Both the position numbers and the translations under genes were made by a program. From positions 1 through 25,338 of the forward strand of contig UQMV01000034.1 of the NCBI GenBank assembly GCA_900542315.1: DNA of 25,338 nucleotides, in the 5' to 3' direction. The notes under the pieces are model-generated. The model saw nothing but the letters and a program-made list of their open reading frames with translations, searched no databases and was not told the DNA's origin. Positions 1 through 8,166 of this stretch are shown one piece after another. Each line of letters begins with the position of its first letter. The stretch's first letter is position 1. This DNA comes from an uncultured Collinsella sp. GTDB taxonomy: Bacteria; Actinomycetota; Coriobacteriia; Coriobacteriales; Coriobacteriaceae.

Positions 1-55
1 ATGTGCCCGAGTAATCCTTGATCTCGCAAGCGGGCTCGTCGGCCCGCCAGGCGCC
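1..55. repeat. Left copy of 55-bp terminal overlap
   Basis: Bases 1-55 are identical to 25284-25338. The repeat lies inside the nagA coding sequence, and joining the ends restores an intact reading frame. An exact overlap of 55 bases is what a de Bruijn assembler with k=55 leaves on a circular contig, so I read it as a circularity mark and not a biological repeat. Confidence 0.9.
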
Positions 56-145
56 AAAGACGCCGTCCTCGACCATAAGATAGCCGCCCAGCTGCGGCCC
101 CGCCGGCAGGAAGAACTTGTCGGCCTTGATAGCGTACGTGCTCAT
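1..145 (-). CDS. nagA: N-acetylglucosamine/galactosamine-6-phosphate deacetylase, N-terminal part
   Basis: This is the first 48 codons of nagA; the rest is at 25338-24259 across the circular join. The ATG at 145 is preceded by an AAGGAG Shine-Dalgarno at 151-156. The translation begins MSTYAIKADKFFLPAG and runs in frame into the metal-binding DTHIHG motif (His58 and His60), which is encoded at the right end of the window. Joined length is 389 residues, usual for NagA. The enzyme removes acetate from GlcNAc-6-P or GalNAc-6-P in the cytoplasm. It lies just downstream of agaS and that gene's terminator, which fits a GalNAc pathway in which its product feeds AgaS. Confidence 0.9.
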   Translation of the reverse strand, partial: MSTYAIKADKFFLPAGPQLGGYLMVEDGVFGAWRADEPACEIKDYSGT

Positions 146-200
146 ATGCACTCCTTGCTTCTAAAGCAGTTAACTGTGGTGATGCTTATGCCCAGCTCAC

Positions 201-246
201 GTAAAACAAAAAGCGCCCGCCCGCCGTTATGAGCGGACGGGCGCCC
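201..246 (-). terminator. Rho-independent terminator after agaS
   Basis: A GC-rich stem (213-226 pairing with 233-244, loop TTATGA) is followed on the minus strand by a T-rich run (203-212). It sits 18 bases past the agaS stop and before the nagA start, so nagA probably has its own promoter or depends on read-through. Confidence 0.8.
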
Positions 247-263
247 TTACAGGGGGGACGCGA

Positions 264-1430
264 TTAAGCGGTGAAGGGGTGAATCGTCACGCCCTTGACC
301 ACGCGGTTGACCGTGCCGGTGGGGCTCGGCGTATCGGGCGTGTTGCCCACACGCACGGAGTTGAGCAGGCTGATAGCCTGAGCAAACATCACGAACGGCA
401 GGGCGAGGTAACCCTCGGGGAGTGCCTCATACCCCTTAAAGGTGAAGGACTCGCCCCCGTAGACGGTAGCGCCATCCTGCTGAACGGCAACGGTGTGCTG
501 AGCGATCTCGTCGCCACCGATCTCATTGAGGATGTCGATGTCGTACTGGCGGGTGTAAGCGTCGTTGTTGACGAACACGAAGACGAGCGTCTTGTCGTCG
601 ACGAAGGACTTGGGTCCGTGACGATAGCCCATGGAGGTGTCGTAGGAAGTGGCGACCAGACCGTGAGCGAGCTCGAGTATCTTGAGCTGGCTCTCCTGGG
701 CGAGGCCACCGAAGGAGCCAGAACCCAAGTAGGTCACGCGGTTGAAGTCGCCAGCCAGGTAATCGGCGATCTCGGGCTCACGAGAGATGACCTCCTCGCC
801 CATTTTGGCAATCGTCTCGACCCAATCGGCCTTCTGCTCGTCAGAGGCAGTGTCGAAAATAAGGGTAGAGAGCAGGGTCATGCAGGTGTAGGAACCGGTC
901 ATGGCGAAGCCCTTGTCGTTGGCGCGCGGGATGAGCAGCGTCAGCGCGTTGGGATCATCGGCAGACTCGACGGCGAGCTTGCCCTCGGGAGCGCAGGTGA
1001 TATTGAGGAACTTAACGTTGTGGACGAGCTCCTTGGCAACGGCAACGGCGGCAAGGCTCTCGGGGCTGTTGCCAGAGCGGGCAAAGGAAACCACGAGCGT
1101 GGGATCCTCGGCGCGCAGGAAGTCGCGCGGGGCGCTCACGATGTCGGTCGTGGCGATGGGCTTAAAGTCGTAGAGATCAGTGTTGCCAGCGTGACGCAGG
1201 TACGGGGCGCAGGTATCGCCAACGTAGTCGGACGTACCGGCACCGGTGAAGACAACGGACAGACGGCCCTCGCCCATAGCGCGAGCCTCGGCCAGAAAGA
1301 CCTCGATGGCCTCCTTGTTCTCGCGATAGATGTTGAGCGTATCACGCCAAAGCTCGGGCTGCTGAGCAATCTCGGCCGTGGTGATCTGGGCGCCGAGCTC
1401 GGTGAGCTCCTCGACACTCTTCTCGAACAT
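264..1430 (-). CDS. agaS: SIS-domain galactosamine-6-phosphate isomerase/deaminase
   Basis: This 388-residue cytoplasmic protein has two SIS sugar-isomerase domains. Phosphosugar-binding motifs are GAGTSDYVG near residue 63 and FARSGNSPES near residue 116. The second domain carries GSGSFGGLAQES and the MGYRHGPKSF segment typical of AgaS and GlmS-like isomerases. AgaS converts galactosamine-6-P to tagatose-6-P plus ammonia. It stands alone between a promoter (about 1456-1491) and a terminator (201-246), downstream of a GntR regulator and next to nagA. This supports GalNAc use over glucosamine use. Substrate choice is inferred from context; a GlmS-like role is unlikely because there is no glutaminase domain. 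Confidence 0.88.
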   Translation of the reverse strand: MFEKSVEELTELGAQITTAEIAQQPELWRDTLNIYRENKEAIEVFLAEARAMGEGRLSVVFTGAGTSDYVGDTCAPYLRHAGNTDLYDFKPIATTDIVSAPRDFLRAEDPTLVVSFARSGNSPESLAAVAVAKELVHNVKFLNITCAPEGKLAVESADDPNALTLLIPRANDKGFAMTGSYTCMTLLSTLIFDTASDEQKADWVETIAKMGEEVISREPEIADYLAGDFNRVTYLGSGSFGGLAQESQLKILELAHGLVATSYDTSMGYRHGPKSFVDDKTLVFVFVNNDAYTRQYDIDILNEIGGDEIAQHTVAVQQDGATVYGGESFTFKGYEALPEGYLALPFVMFAQAISLLNSVRVGNTPDTPSPTGTVNRVVKGVTIHPFTA

Positions 1431-1455
1431 TTCTAATACCTCTTTCTTTACTAAA

Positions 1456-1491
1456 TTGTCTGATATACAAAGACTTAATCTGAAAAGTCAA
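1456..1491 (-). promoter_or_regulatory. agaS promoter with overlapping palindromic operator candidate
   Basis: On the minus strand a TTGACT -35 box (1486-1491) is followed after 16 bases by TGTATA (1464-1469), or after 18 by TATATC (1462-1467). The palindrome TTGTATATCAGACAA (arms TTGT and ACAA, 1456-1470) covers the -10 box. A dyad of this size is plausible for the GntR/UTRA protein encoded just upstream. Binding is inference. Confidence 0.5.
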
Positions 1492-1540
1492 ATCGAGTAG
1501 TAGTCATAGGCTGTTTTCTTTCGTTAGCGCTCGTATCCGA

Positions 1541-2275
1541 TCACACAGTATCTCGATAATGAGAAATCCTGTACTTAAACTTGTCCGCACGAGCCACCGA
1601 AAGCGTAAACTCGACAACATCATTTTGGGTGTTGTGAGTAGTTCGGACTATGTCCAGAACTGGAGCACCTTCACCAATACCTAGAAGCCGAGCGTCACAT
1701 GGACGTGCTATACCCGCAGAGAACTCCTCATCCGCTACTCGAATTTTCTGCTGATAATCCTGCTCAATGACATCGTAAAGAGGCTTCTGTTCGAGTAGAG
1801 GACGCTTGAGTGAAATAAAGAGCCTTGTTGGAAGATAGCTACGCTCAACCATCATAGGTATACCATCTGCCATCCGTAAACGCTTGAGTTTTAATACCTT
1901 TTCACCCAAACGAATCCCCATTTGTATCGAGAGCGTTTTATCTGCTTCCATTTCACAGAACTCTAAGATGGTTGTTTCTGGCAGCCGGCCCATCGCTTTC
2001 ATCTGTTCAGTAAAACTGTACGATTGGGTAAGATTTGTTGCTTGGGCTAGTCGATCGGCAACAAACGTACCGCGACCTTGTTTTCGCACAATCCGACCAA
2101 GATACTCAAGTTCCTGAATTGCAAGCCGGACAGTCGACCGCGAAAGCCCGTAACGTTCGGCAAGTTCACGTTCGGACGAAATCAAATCACCTGGCTGATA
2201 TTCATGATCAATTTTATCGATCAGAATATCTACGAGCTGGTCATATAGCGGTTGTCTGCGCCTCTTGCACGTCAT
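1541..2275 (-). CDS. GntR/HutC-family transcriptional regulator with UTRA domain
   Basis: This 244-residue protein has an N-terminal winged helix (about residues 6-72), including SSERELAERYGLSRSTVR and a GRGTFVA wing, followed by a UTRA effector domain (about 90-235). I chose ATG 2275 because GGAG (2282-2285) lies at proper distance; an in-frame GTG at 2287 falls on that ribosome site. HutC-type regulators sense phosphorylated or free sugars and repress neighbouring catabolic genes. It sits between agaS and the PTS IIA gene, so it probably controls both agaS and the PTS/beta-galactosidase operon, with GalNAc-6-P or galactosamine-6-P as likely inducer. The effector is not shown by the sequence. 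Confidence 0.85.
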   Translation of the reverse strand: MTCKRRRQPLYDQLVDILIDKIDHEYQPGDLISSERELAERYGLSRSTVRLAIQELEYLGRIVRKQGRGTFVADRLAQATNLTQSYSFTEQMKAMGRLPETTILEFCEMEADKTLSIQMGIRLGEKVLKLKRLRMADGIPMMVERSYLPTRLFISLKRPLLEQKPLYDVIEQDYQQKIRVADEEFSAGIARPCDARLLGIGEGAPVLDIVRTTHNTQNDVVEFTLSVARADKFKYRISHYRDTV

Positions 2276-2362
2276 GATATTCTCCACGTAATTAGCAATT
2301 GACCAGTACTTCAGCCTTCAGGTATTGCATCAACATGTCCAATAAGTGGGCTAATTTCGACA

Positions 2363-2791
2363 CTACAGCTCATCGTCTTCATCATCGTCAGCAACTTCGA
2401 GTTTCTTGAGATCGACTCCCTCGCGACCAACAACCCGTGCGCGTTCGGCAAGTTCATCAAGCGTGGGGTCTCCAAACGCACGCGTCATAACGAGCTCCAC
2501 CAACATAGGTAGATTTGTTCCGGTGACAACAGTCACGTTATCAAGCTCGGTCGTCATTGGGATAGCCTGATTGAACGGAGTGCCGCCAAGCAAATCAACA
2601 AACACCAATACGCCATCGCAGGCCTGACGCATCTCGGCAATGCAGGTTCGCAAATCATCACCAAACGTAACCGCCTCCGAACCCGCAAAAGGAACTACCT
2701 CAAAGTTAGGCTGTTCGCCGGCAACCATATCCACGGCGCTCTTCAAACCCGTTGCAAACTGACCGTGACCAGTTAGTACAAATCCAATCAT
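2363..2791 (-). CDS. PTS mannose/sorbose-family IIA component
   Basis: This 142-residue EIIA of the mannose superfamily has the phosphorylated histidine at position 9 (FVLTGHGQFA) and the VFVDLLGGTPFN segment. It takes phosphate from HPr and passes it to IIB. The C-terminus is very acidic (VADDDEDDEL), as is the end of IIC. It is encoded apart from IIB, IIC and IID, separated by the helical-repeat gene and a strong terminator, so it may be transcribed separately. It lies 87 bases upstream of the regulator gene. Confidence 0.9.
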   Translation of the reverse strand: MIGFVLTGHGQFATGLKSAVDMVAGEQPNFEVVPFAGSEAVTFGDDLRTCIAEMRQACDGVLVFVDLLGGTPFNQAIPMTTELDNVTVVTGTNLPMLVELVMTRAFGDPTLDELAERARVVGREGVDLKKLEVADDDEDDEL

Positions 2792-2828
2792 CCTATCTAC
2801 CTTTCTATCGTTCGCTTTCTCTAGCCAA

Positions 2829-2850
2829 AGAACCCCAAAAAGGGCTCTTA
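2829..2850 (-). terminator. Weak terminator between helical-repeat gene and IIA
   Basis: An 8-bp stem with one G-U pair and a five-base loop lies 22 bases past the stop of the gene ending at 2872. The T-run after it is poor, so partial termination is the most I would claim. Confidence 0.35.
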
Positions 2851-2871
2851 CAACCGCTGCATCATTAAAAT

Positions 2872-3495
2872 TTAGCGAGTATTTTGTTTTATCGTGGGAG
2901 GCCTGTGGGCGTCTCTAAGCTGCTTTTCAAGGTTGCGATATCTACGTGCTTCACCCTTGTTCCCGATGCTCTCGTATTGATATGAGAGCAGTAGGTAGAG
3001 CTTCCCGCGTAACCCAAGGTCGTTCGTATCCAGCATCTCCTCCATCTCATCGATCTTGTCATGCCGATGGCGAAAGACTATGTCATAGGTCAATTGACTG
3101 TCCGCCAAAATGCCCTTCGATACGACGGAGCGCATCTCTTCCAACATGGACGCCGCCCGCTTCCGGTTGCCCGTCTTGACATAGAAATTAAAGGCGCGAA
3201 CCGCGAGCTGCCGACGCTGCTTATCACTGCACGACATCTCCAGCAAGTGGTCAAGCATTCGATCTGCATATGCGTCCATATCAGCAGCTTCATAGATCGT
3301 GAAACGTAGGTAATACTGCTTATACGTAGACATTACTATACGCGCAAGTTTGCGATCGAGCAGGTCTATGCAATCTTGGTAGAGGCCCAAGTTAAACAAT
3401 ACCTGCACTTTCGTATCGAAGTATTTTTTCGCTCCTTCGGTCACAGCGAAGTAAGCCACGACGACACATATGAATAGGACGATCCAAATTGGCAT
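2872..3495 (-). CDS. Membrane-anchored helical-repeat (TPR-like) protein, function unknown
   Basis: This 207-residue protein begins with one hydrophobic segment (about residues 3-20, WIVLFICVVVAYFAVTEG). The rest is predicted helical, with repeated patterns such as YQDCIDLLDRKL and TGNRKRAASMLEEM that resemble TPR units. I do not recognise a specific family. It lies inside the sugar locus, between the terminator of the PTS operon and the IIA gene, on the same strand. The layout suggests a single-pass anchor with a cytoplasmic helical scaffold, perhaps organising PTS parts or an unrelated membrane process. AAGGG lies about 10 bases before the ATG. Confidence 0.6.
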   Translation of the reverse strand: MPIWIVLFICVVVAYFAVTEGAKKYFDTKVQVLFNLGLYQDCIDLLDRKLARIVMSTYKQYYLRFTIYEAADMDAYADRMLDHLLEMSCSDKQRRQLAVRAFNFYVKTGNRKRAASMLEEMRSVVSKGILADSQLTYDIVFRHRHDKIDEMEEMLDTNDLGLRGKLYLLLSYQYESIGNKGEARRYRNLEKQLRDAHRPPTIKQNTR

Positions 3496-3578
3496 TGCAG
3501 TATATTCCCTTCAAGGCAGCCATTATGAATGAATCGAACACGATGACTGCACAACCGCCTATGAACAGCGATGCCCGA

Positions 3579-3641
3579 CAAAACAAAAGAGGCGCACACT
3601 CCAGGGGATATGGCGATAAAGTCGCCTTGGAGGTGTGCGCC
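3579..3641 (-). terminator. Strong terminator ending the bgaC-IIB-IIC-IID operon
   Basis: A long stem (3591-3603 pairing with 3628-3641, one bulge) encloses a second small hairpin (3612-3626). On the minus strand it is followed by a TCTTTTGTTTTG run (3579-3590). It lies 42 bases past the IID stop. Confidence 0.8.
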
Positions 3642-3683
3642 ACATCTCAATTGAGGCTCAAGTGTCGTGACAATATGGAGTAC

Positions 3684-4523
3684 TTAGCCCTTGCAAATGA
3701 TACCGAATGCACCCAAGGCAATGGACAGAACCAGGACGATAAAGATGGCCTTCGTCGAGGTCATGCCCTTCTTACCGAGGAGCCAGTACACGAAGCCGAC
3801 GAGTGCGGCAGGAACCAGCTTGGGGCAGATCATATTGCAGATGTTCTGCAAGTCAACGGTAACGCCACCGATAACAGGCTTCGCAGCAATAACGATACCG
3901 ACATTGGTTGCGACCAGAGCACCGACCATAAAGACACCCATTACGGAGGCCGCGTCGGTCAACGCGTTCAGACGGTCGCTCATGGTGGTGACGAGCTTCA
4001 TGCCCTGCTCGTAGGCCATGTGGGTCTGCTTGCAGCGGAACCAGTCAACAAGGATGTTAACGGCGACCCAGATAAAGATACCCAAGGGGTTGCCGTTCAT
4101 GGCCATATTGGCAGCCAGGGCACCAAAGATGGTCGGGAGCAGCGAACCGAAGATGGAATCGCCGATGGAAGCCAACGGTCCCATGAGACCGGTCTTGAGA
4201 CCGGCAACAGCCTCGAGGCCCTCAATGCCCTCTTCTTCCTCAATCGCCAAATCGATACCGGTGATGATCGTGTTGAGGAAGTTGGAGGTGTTGAAGAACG
4301 GTGCGCACTGGGCGCGGCAAGCTTCCTTTAGCTCAGGCGTGCCGTCACCGTACAGCTTGCGCAGCGTGGGCAGGATAATCCAGAGATAACCGGAGTGCTG
4401 CATGCGCTCGTAGTTCCAACCATCCTGGAAACCAAGCAGGTTACGACGGTTAATCTGCGCAAGGTCGTCCTTGGTAATCTTGTAGCCAGTGGTGCCATTG
4501 GCGAGTTTCTCATTAGAGCTCAT
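3684..4523 (-). CDS. PTS mannose/sorbose-family IID component
   Basis: This 279-residue protein is the IID membrane subunit, which with IIC forms the sugar channel. Family traits are the N-terminal LAQINRRNLLGFQDGWNYER region, the MGPLASIGDSIFGSLLPTIF segment and several hydrophobic helices to the end. I start at ATG 4523 (MSSNEKLANG) because GGAGGGAG lies at correct spacing; longer frames run into the IIC gene. It overlaps the IIC gene by 11 bases, showing translational coupling, and a strong terminator follows it. Confidence 0.9.
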   Translation of the reverse strand: MSSNEKLANGTTGYKITKDDLAQINRRNLLGFQDGWNYERMQHSGYLWIILPTLRKLYGDGTPELKEACRAQCAPFFNTSNFLNTIITGIDLAIEEEEGIEGLEAVAGLKTGLMGPLASIGDSIFGSLLPTIFGALAANMAMNGNPLGIFIWVAVNILVDWFRCKQTHMAYEQGMKLVTTMSDRLNALTDAASVMGVFMVGALVATNVGIVIAAKPVIGGVTVDLQNICNMICPKLVPAALVGFVYWLLGKKGMTSTKAIFIVLVLSIALGAFGIICKG

Positions 4524-5397
4524 CGTCGTCTCCCTCCGCAGCGCCAGCAGCAGCGACGGGACGCTGGTTGTTCTTGTAGTACAGCAAAGACAGAGCAAAG
4601 CCAATAATAGCGATCGCCAGCATCGACATGTTATTGAACATACCGACCATATCCACAGCGCCCTTACCAAGTGCGCCGTTCACAGCGACGATGTTGGTGT
4701 TGAGGTTCATGATGCTCGTGAAGGCCGTACCAAACAGGGCGGCGACTACAAAGCCGAGCAGCAGGTAGGCAACGTGCTTTTTGACCGGCAGGTAGCGGAG
4801 CAGGATGGCAAAGCCAACGGCGGGCAGGGCACCGCCGGCAACGGACAGACCGTCGCCCAGCCACTTCCAATCGCCGTTAAGGGCGGTGGTGATGCCCTCG
4901 ACCAAGCCCTGGCCAAATGCGAGAGCCAGGAAGACCGGAATCATACGGGACAGCATCCAGGAAACGGCACCGAGCAAGTAGTGCACGTTGTAGGCGCCCC
5001 AGTTCATCTTCTCGATATCGGCATCGCACGCATGACCGAAGAACGTGTTGGCAAAACGGCCGGCGATATCGGTGTAGACGAGAATGGCAGCGACAGGCAC
5101 GCCGATGGCGGCAAGAGCCGTCTCGGGATTCATGCCCGCGCCCACGGCAAAGGCGGTGGCGACCAAAGTGCCGGAGTTGGCATCGATACGAGAGGCGCCG
5201 CCAAAGGTACCAACGCCCAAGACGGTGAGCTGCATGCTACCGCCGATAAATAGACCGGTCTGCAGGTCACCCATAATCAAACCGGTAATCATACCGGAGA
5301 AGACGGCAGAGCCGGCACAGGTGTACCAGTTCAGCTCATCCATGATCTGATAACCCGCATACAGGGTTAACAGAAGAATCTGCCACCAAGCAATCAT
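4513..5397 (-). CDS. PTS mannose/sorbose-family IIC component
   Basis: This 294-residue polytopic membrane protein carries family features: an N-terminal YAGYQIMDELNWY segment, GLIMGDLQTGLFIGGSMQL, and many hydrophobic helices. The tail is acidic (AEGDDDEL). With IID it moves the sugar while IIB phosphorylates it. The ATG at 5397 has AAGGAG seven bases upstream. It is the third gene of the bgaC-IIB-IIC-IID operon; the 93-base gap before it shows no obvious gene. Confidence 0.9.
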   Translation of the reverse strand: MIAWWQILLLTLYAGYQIMDELNWYTCAGSAVFSGMITGLIMGDLQTGLFIGGSMQLTVLGVGTFGGASRIDANSGTLVATAFAVGAGMNPETALAAIGVPVAAILVYTDIAGRFANTFFGHACDADIEKMNWGAYNVHYLLGAVSWMLSRMIPVFLALAFGQGLVEGITTALNGDWKWLGDGLSVAGGALPAVGFAILLRYLPVKKHVAYLLLGFVVAALFGTAFTSIMNLNTNIVAVNGALGKGAVDMVGMFNNMSMLAIAIIGFALSLLYYKNNQRPVAAAGAAEGDDDEL

Positions 5398-5490
5398 GGT
5401 AAACTCCTTATTTGAGGTGTAACAGTTTCTACAATACCAATACGCTTATATAAACCGCGCATCCCCCTTCGCGGCTTAGCGTCAATTCGA

Positions 5491-5955
5491 CTAGAGCGCG
5501 AGAGCCTCTGGGTTATCCTGCGGCGTCAGCTGAATGACGATTGGAAGATTATCGGCCTTAAGTTTGGCAAACGCGTCAAGGTCCCCCTGGTCGCAACTAA
5601 TGTTGCGAGACAGCTTCTTGACCGGCTCCATGGTCGTCATATTACCGACAATAAGCTGCTCGAGCTTAACGCCTTTCTCCAAAAGTCTAACGTAGACCTC
5701 GGGCTTTTTTGCAACAATAAAGAGACGTTGTGCATCATATTTGCCAGCAGTGATGTTGGCAGCGGCCTTGTCGACAGGAAGCACAGACAACTTCACCGTT
5801 GCCGGGCAAGCCATGCGAAGAACCTGCTTTTGGGTAGCGTCTTGCGATACCTCGTCGTCGACTACCATGAAGCGGCTTACCTGACGGGCGTTAGACCAGA
5901 GGTTTGCCACCTGTCCGTGAATCAAGCGAAAGTCGATTCGTGCGCCTACAATCAT
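5491..5955 (-). CDS. PTS mannose/sorbose-family IIB component
   Basis: This 154-residue EIIB has the canonical active-site segment ARIDFRLIHGQVANLW, with phosphorylated His13. It takes phosphate from IIA-His9 and gives it to the incoming sugar. Its ATG follows the beta-galactosidase stop by two bases (TAG-AA-ATG), so translation is coupled. Pairing with a GH35 enzyme suggests an amino-sugar or Gal-beta-1,3-HexNAc substrate. Confidence 0.9.
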   Translation of the reverse strand: MIVGARIDFRLIHGQVANLWSNARQVSRFMVVDDEVSQDATQKQVLRMACPATVKLSVLPVDKAAANITAGKYDAQRLFIVAKKPEVYVRLLEKGVKLEQLIVGNMTTMEPVKKLSRNISCDQGDLDAFAKLKADNLPIVIQLTPQDNPEALAL

Positions 5956-5957
5956 TT

Positions 5958-7754
5958 CTACTCAACTCCTTCTTGTTCAAGTGTACGAATAACGGGCTCA
6001 GAGCGAAGGGAGATATTCGCACCGTAAACGCCCTCTGTTTCGAACATAACGAGCTCATTGGTACCGGGGTGCAATAAACCGTGCGGAACATAGAGCGTCA
6101 TGATGGGACCCTTATCCCAAAAACGCCCGACATTCGTTCCGTTAATGAATGCCACGCCCTTTCCAAAACCCGTAGTGTCGATAAAGGTATCAGCCGGCTC
6201 GGATATATCAAATTTTGCGCGGTAAAAGGAAGGTTGCCCCTCTACCCAGCCGGCGGAATAATCAAGACTATCGATGTTATCGAGTGGCAGACAACGCATC
6301 TCCCAACCGGTAACAAAGTGAAGATCAACGCAAACACCTGTCCTAATGCCCTTATGCTGGGTATCGGCGAGCAATTTGTGACCATAATTGACGCGACCCA
6401 TATCCTCGGTCAGAACATCCAAGCGGTTTTGCTCACAGGGAAGAACGCAGTGTATATCTTCCCCGATGTGCTCCTGGTACTGCGTCGCCACTTTGTTACC
6501 GTTCACAAACACCTGCGCACGGTCGCGGGCGTCAATAACCCGAATACGCTCTTCATCTGCACGGTCACGCTCGACAGTCGTGGTATATAACGTATATCCA
6601 TACGACTGACCCATCTCTTCCATGGGCATAGGATATTGGGCTTCAATCGACTCCGAAAGATTATCGAGCACATTAAAGAGACTTACGCGCTCACTCACCG
6701 AAATATCGGGCATAGCAAACGTCTTTTTTGTTAACGGCTTGCTTTGTACGATATCGGGATACAGCTCGTGAACTGTCCTTTGAATTGCGAAGTATTTCTC
6801 GGTCGGGTTGCCCTGTTCGTTCAATGGAGCATCGTAGTCATATGATGTCACCTGGTGCAGGTCATGCGTATGGCGTGCAGAACATCCGTTCATAAATCCA
6901 AAGTTGGTGCCTCCATGAAACATGTAGAGGTTTAAAGACCCTCCAAGTTCGAGCACCTCGCGAACGCAAGAGGCAAGATCTTCGGGATCGCGTCTGATGA
7001 CGTTCTCCCCATAGCGATTGAACCAGCCGTCCCACAACTCCATGCACATAAGAGGCCATTGTTTTCCATGCTCCTTGTGAAAAGCAGAAAGAGCCTCAAA
7101 GTTCTCCTTTGCATGAGAACCAAAGTTGCCGGTGCACAACACATCATCGTCAATGAGCGTACCGGCACGAAGGCACCCACGCCACGGACCATCGGAAGTA
7201 CAAAGGGGCACGGAAACCCCGCGCTCGACCATAAGGCGACGAATCGCACGAAGATAGTCCTTATCCTCGCAATATGATCCATACTCGTTTTCAACCTGCA
7301 TCATGATGATGTTTCCGCCCTTGTCAATCTGACGCGAGACGAGTATCGGCATGAGATGGTCGTAGTAACGCGCGACGTGAGCAAGAAACTTGGGGTCGCT
7401 GCTGCGCGGTCTCATATCATGTTGGCGCAGCAGCCATGCCGGCATGCCGCCAAATTCCCATTCTGCGCAAATAAACGGAGAGGGACGAACAATTGCATAC
7501 AGACCGAGTGATGCCGCCTCATCGAGAAATGCCGCCAAATCGATTGAGCCAGAAAAATCGAAGACGCCAGGCTTTGGCTCATGAAGATTCCACGGTACAT
7601 ACGTTTCGACCGTATTAAACCCAAGAGCCTTAAGGTTATAGAGCGAGTGGTGCCAGTCACTCGGATGAACACGCATATAGTGGATCGCTCCCGACAAGAT
7701 GGTGAACGGCTCATCATCGAGTAAGAATTGATTGGTGATCTTAAACGAATGCAT
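5958..7754 (-). CDS. bgaC: GH35 beta-galactosidase (BgaC-like, probably beta-1,3)
   Basis: This 598-residue enzyme has a GH35 TIM barrel followed by beta-sandwich domains. The acid/base is Glu157 in QVENEYGSY and the nucleophile Glu239 in MCMELWDGW. Family signatures SGAIHYMRVHP, PWNLHEPKPGVFDF and FHGGTNFGF are present. There is no signal peptide, so it acts in the cytoplasm. The gene order (GH35, then PTS IIB-IIC-IID, with agaS nearby) is like the pneumococcal bgaC locus, whose enzyme cleaves Gal-beta-1,3-GlcNAc/GalNAc. The product is probably Gal plus an amino sugar or its phosphate. The ATG at 7754 has GGGAGA just upstream. The symbol is by resemblance. Confidence 0.88.
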   Translation of the reverse strand: MHSFKITNQFLLDDEPFTILSGAIHYMRVHPSDWHHSLYNLKALGFNTVETYVPWNLHEPKPGVFDFSGSIDLAAFLDEAASLGLYAIVRPSPFICAEWEFGGMPAWLLRQHDMRPRSSDPKFLAHVARYYDHLMPILVSRQIDKGGNIIMMQVENEYGSYCEDKDYLRAIRRLMVERGVSVPLCTSDGPWRGCLRAGTLIDDDVLCTGNFGSHAKENFEALSAFHKEHGKQWPLMCMELWDGWFNRYGENVIRRDPEDLASCVREVLELGGSLNLYMFHGGTNFGFMNGCSARHTHDLHQVTSYDYDAPLNEQGNPTEKYFAIQRTVHELYPDIVQSKPLTKKTFAMPDISVSERVSLFNVLDNLSESIEAQYPMPMEEMGQSYGYTLYTTTVERDRADEERIRVIDARDRAQVFVNGNKVATQYQEHIGEDIHCVLPCEQNRLDVLTEDMGRVNYGHKLLADTQHKGIRTGVCVDLHFVTGWEMRCLPLDNIDSLDYSAGWVEGQPSFYRAKFDISEPADTFIDTTGFGKGVAFINGTNVGRFWDKGPIMTLYVPHGLLHPGTNELVMFETEGVYGANISLRSEPVIRTLEQEGVE

Positions 7755-8166
7755 GCTTCTCCCGATCTTCGTGCTCTGCGATGCGGTTGCCGGTTTTTCA
7801 ACCCTCGGCTAACCCTTTGGCTATTATGGACGTTTTGACGCAATTATGTAGCCAGAATCTGAAGTGGTCCGTAAACGGTAACGAAATGACGATGAACGGT
7901 TTTAATGAAAAAAATAAAAACAGCTGGTAAATTGCTTTTTAATTATATGTTTCTAAAGATTCTATATTTGAAAGATGGTATGTACCAGCTATCCACTATT
8001 TCCTACTAGTTACATCATGTTTCAATTGTATTTCTTCAACTGCTTATCTACTTTGGATTCACCTACCTGAGCATTAGAGAGCCGTTGCCTGCCCATTTCC
8101 AAGACTGAAAATATCCAGAATCGAACCCAACTTTCTTATGGCTGACTCGCCGCGTTCGATGACTCG
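7755..8166. promoter_or_regulatory. 412-bp AT-rich intergenic region upstream of bgaC
   Basis: I see no gene here. It holds the promoter region of the bgaC operon. The palindrome GGTATGTACC (7977-7986) and a wider inverted repeat AGCTGGTA/TACCAGCT (7922-7929 and 7983-7990) could be operators. CGTAAACGGTAACG (7870-7883) resembles a catabolite-responsive element with mismatches. All are pattern-based suggestions. Confidence 0.4.

Noticed and set aside
1..55. Terminal direct repeat as a phage end or transposon end
   Set aside because: It lies inside nagA coding sequence, which continues normally across the join, so it is an assembly overlap.
279..1436. Long open frame on the plus strand opposite agaS
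   Set aside because: It is the antisense shadow of a clear AgaS gene in GC-rich DNA and shows no family pattern.
8050..8160. T-arm-like GGTTCGATTC on the minus strand, possible tRNA
   Set aside because: No matching acceptor or anticodon stem can be built around it.
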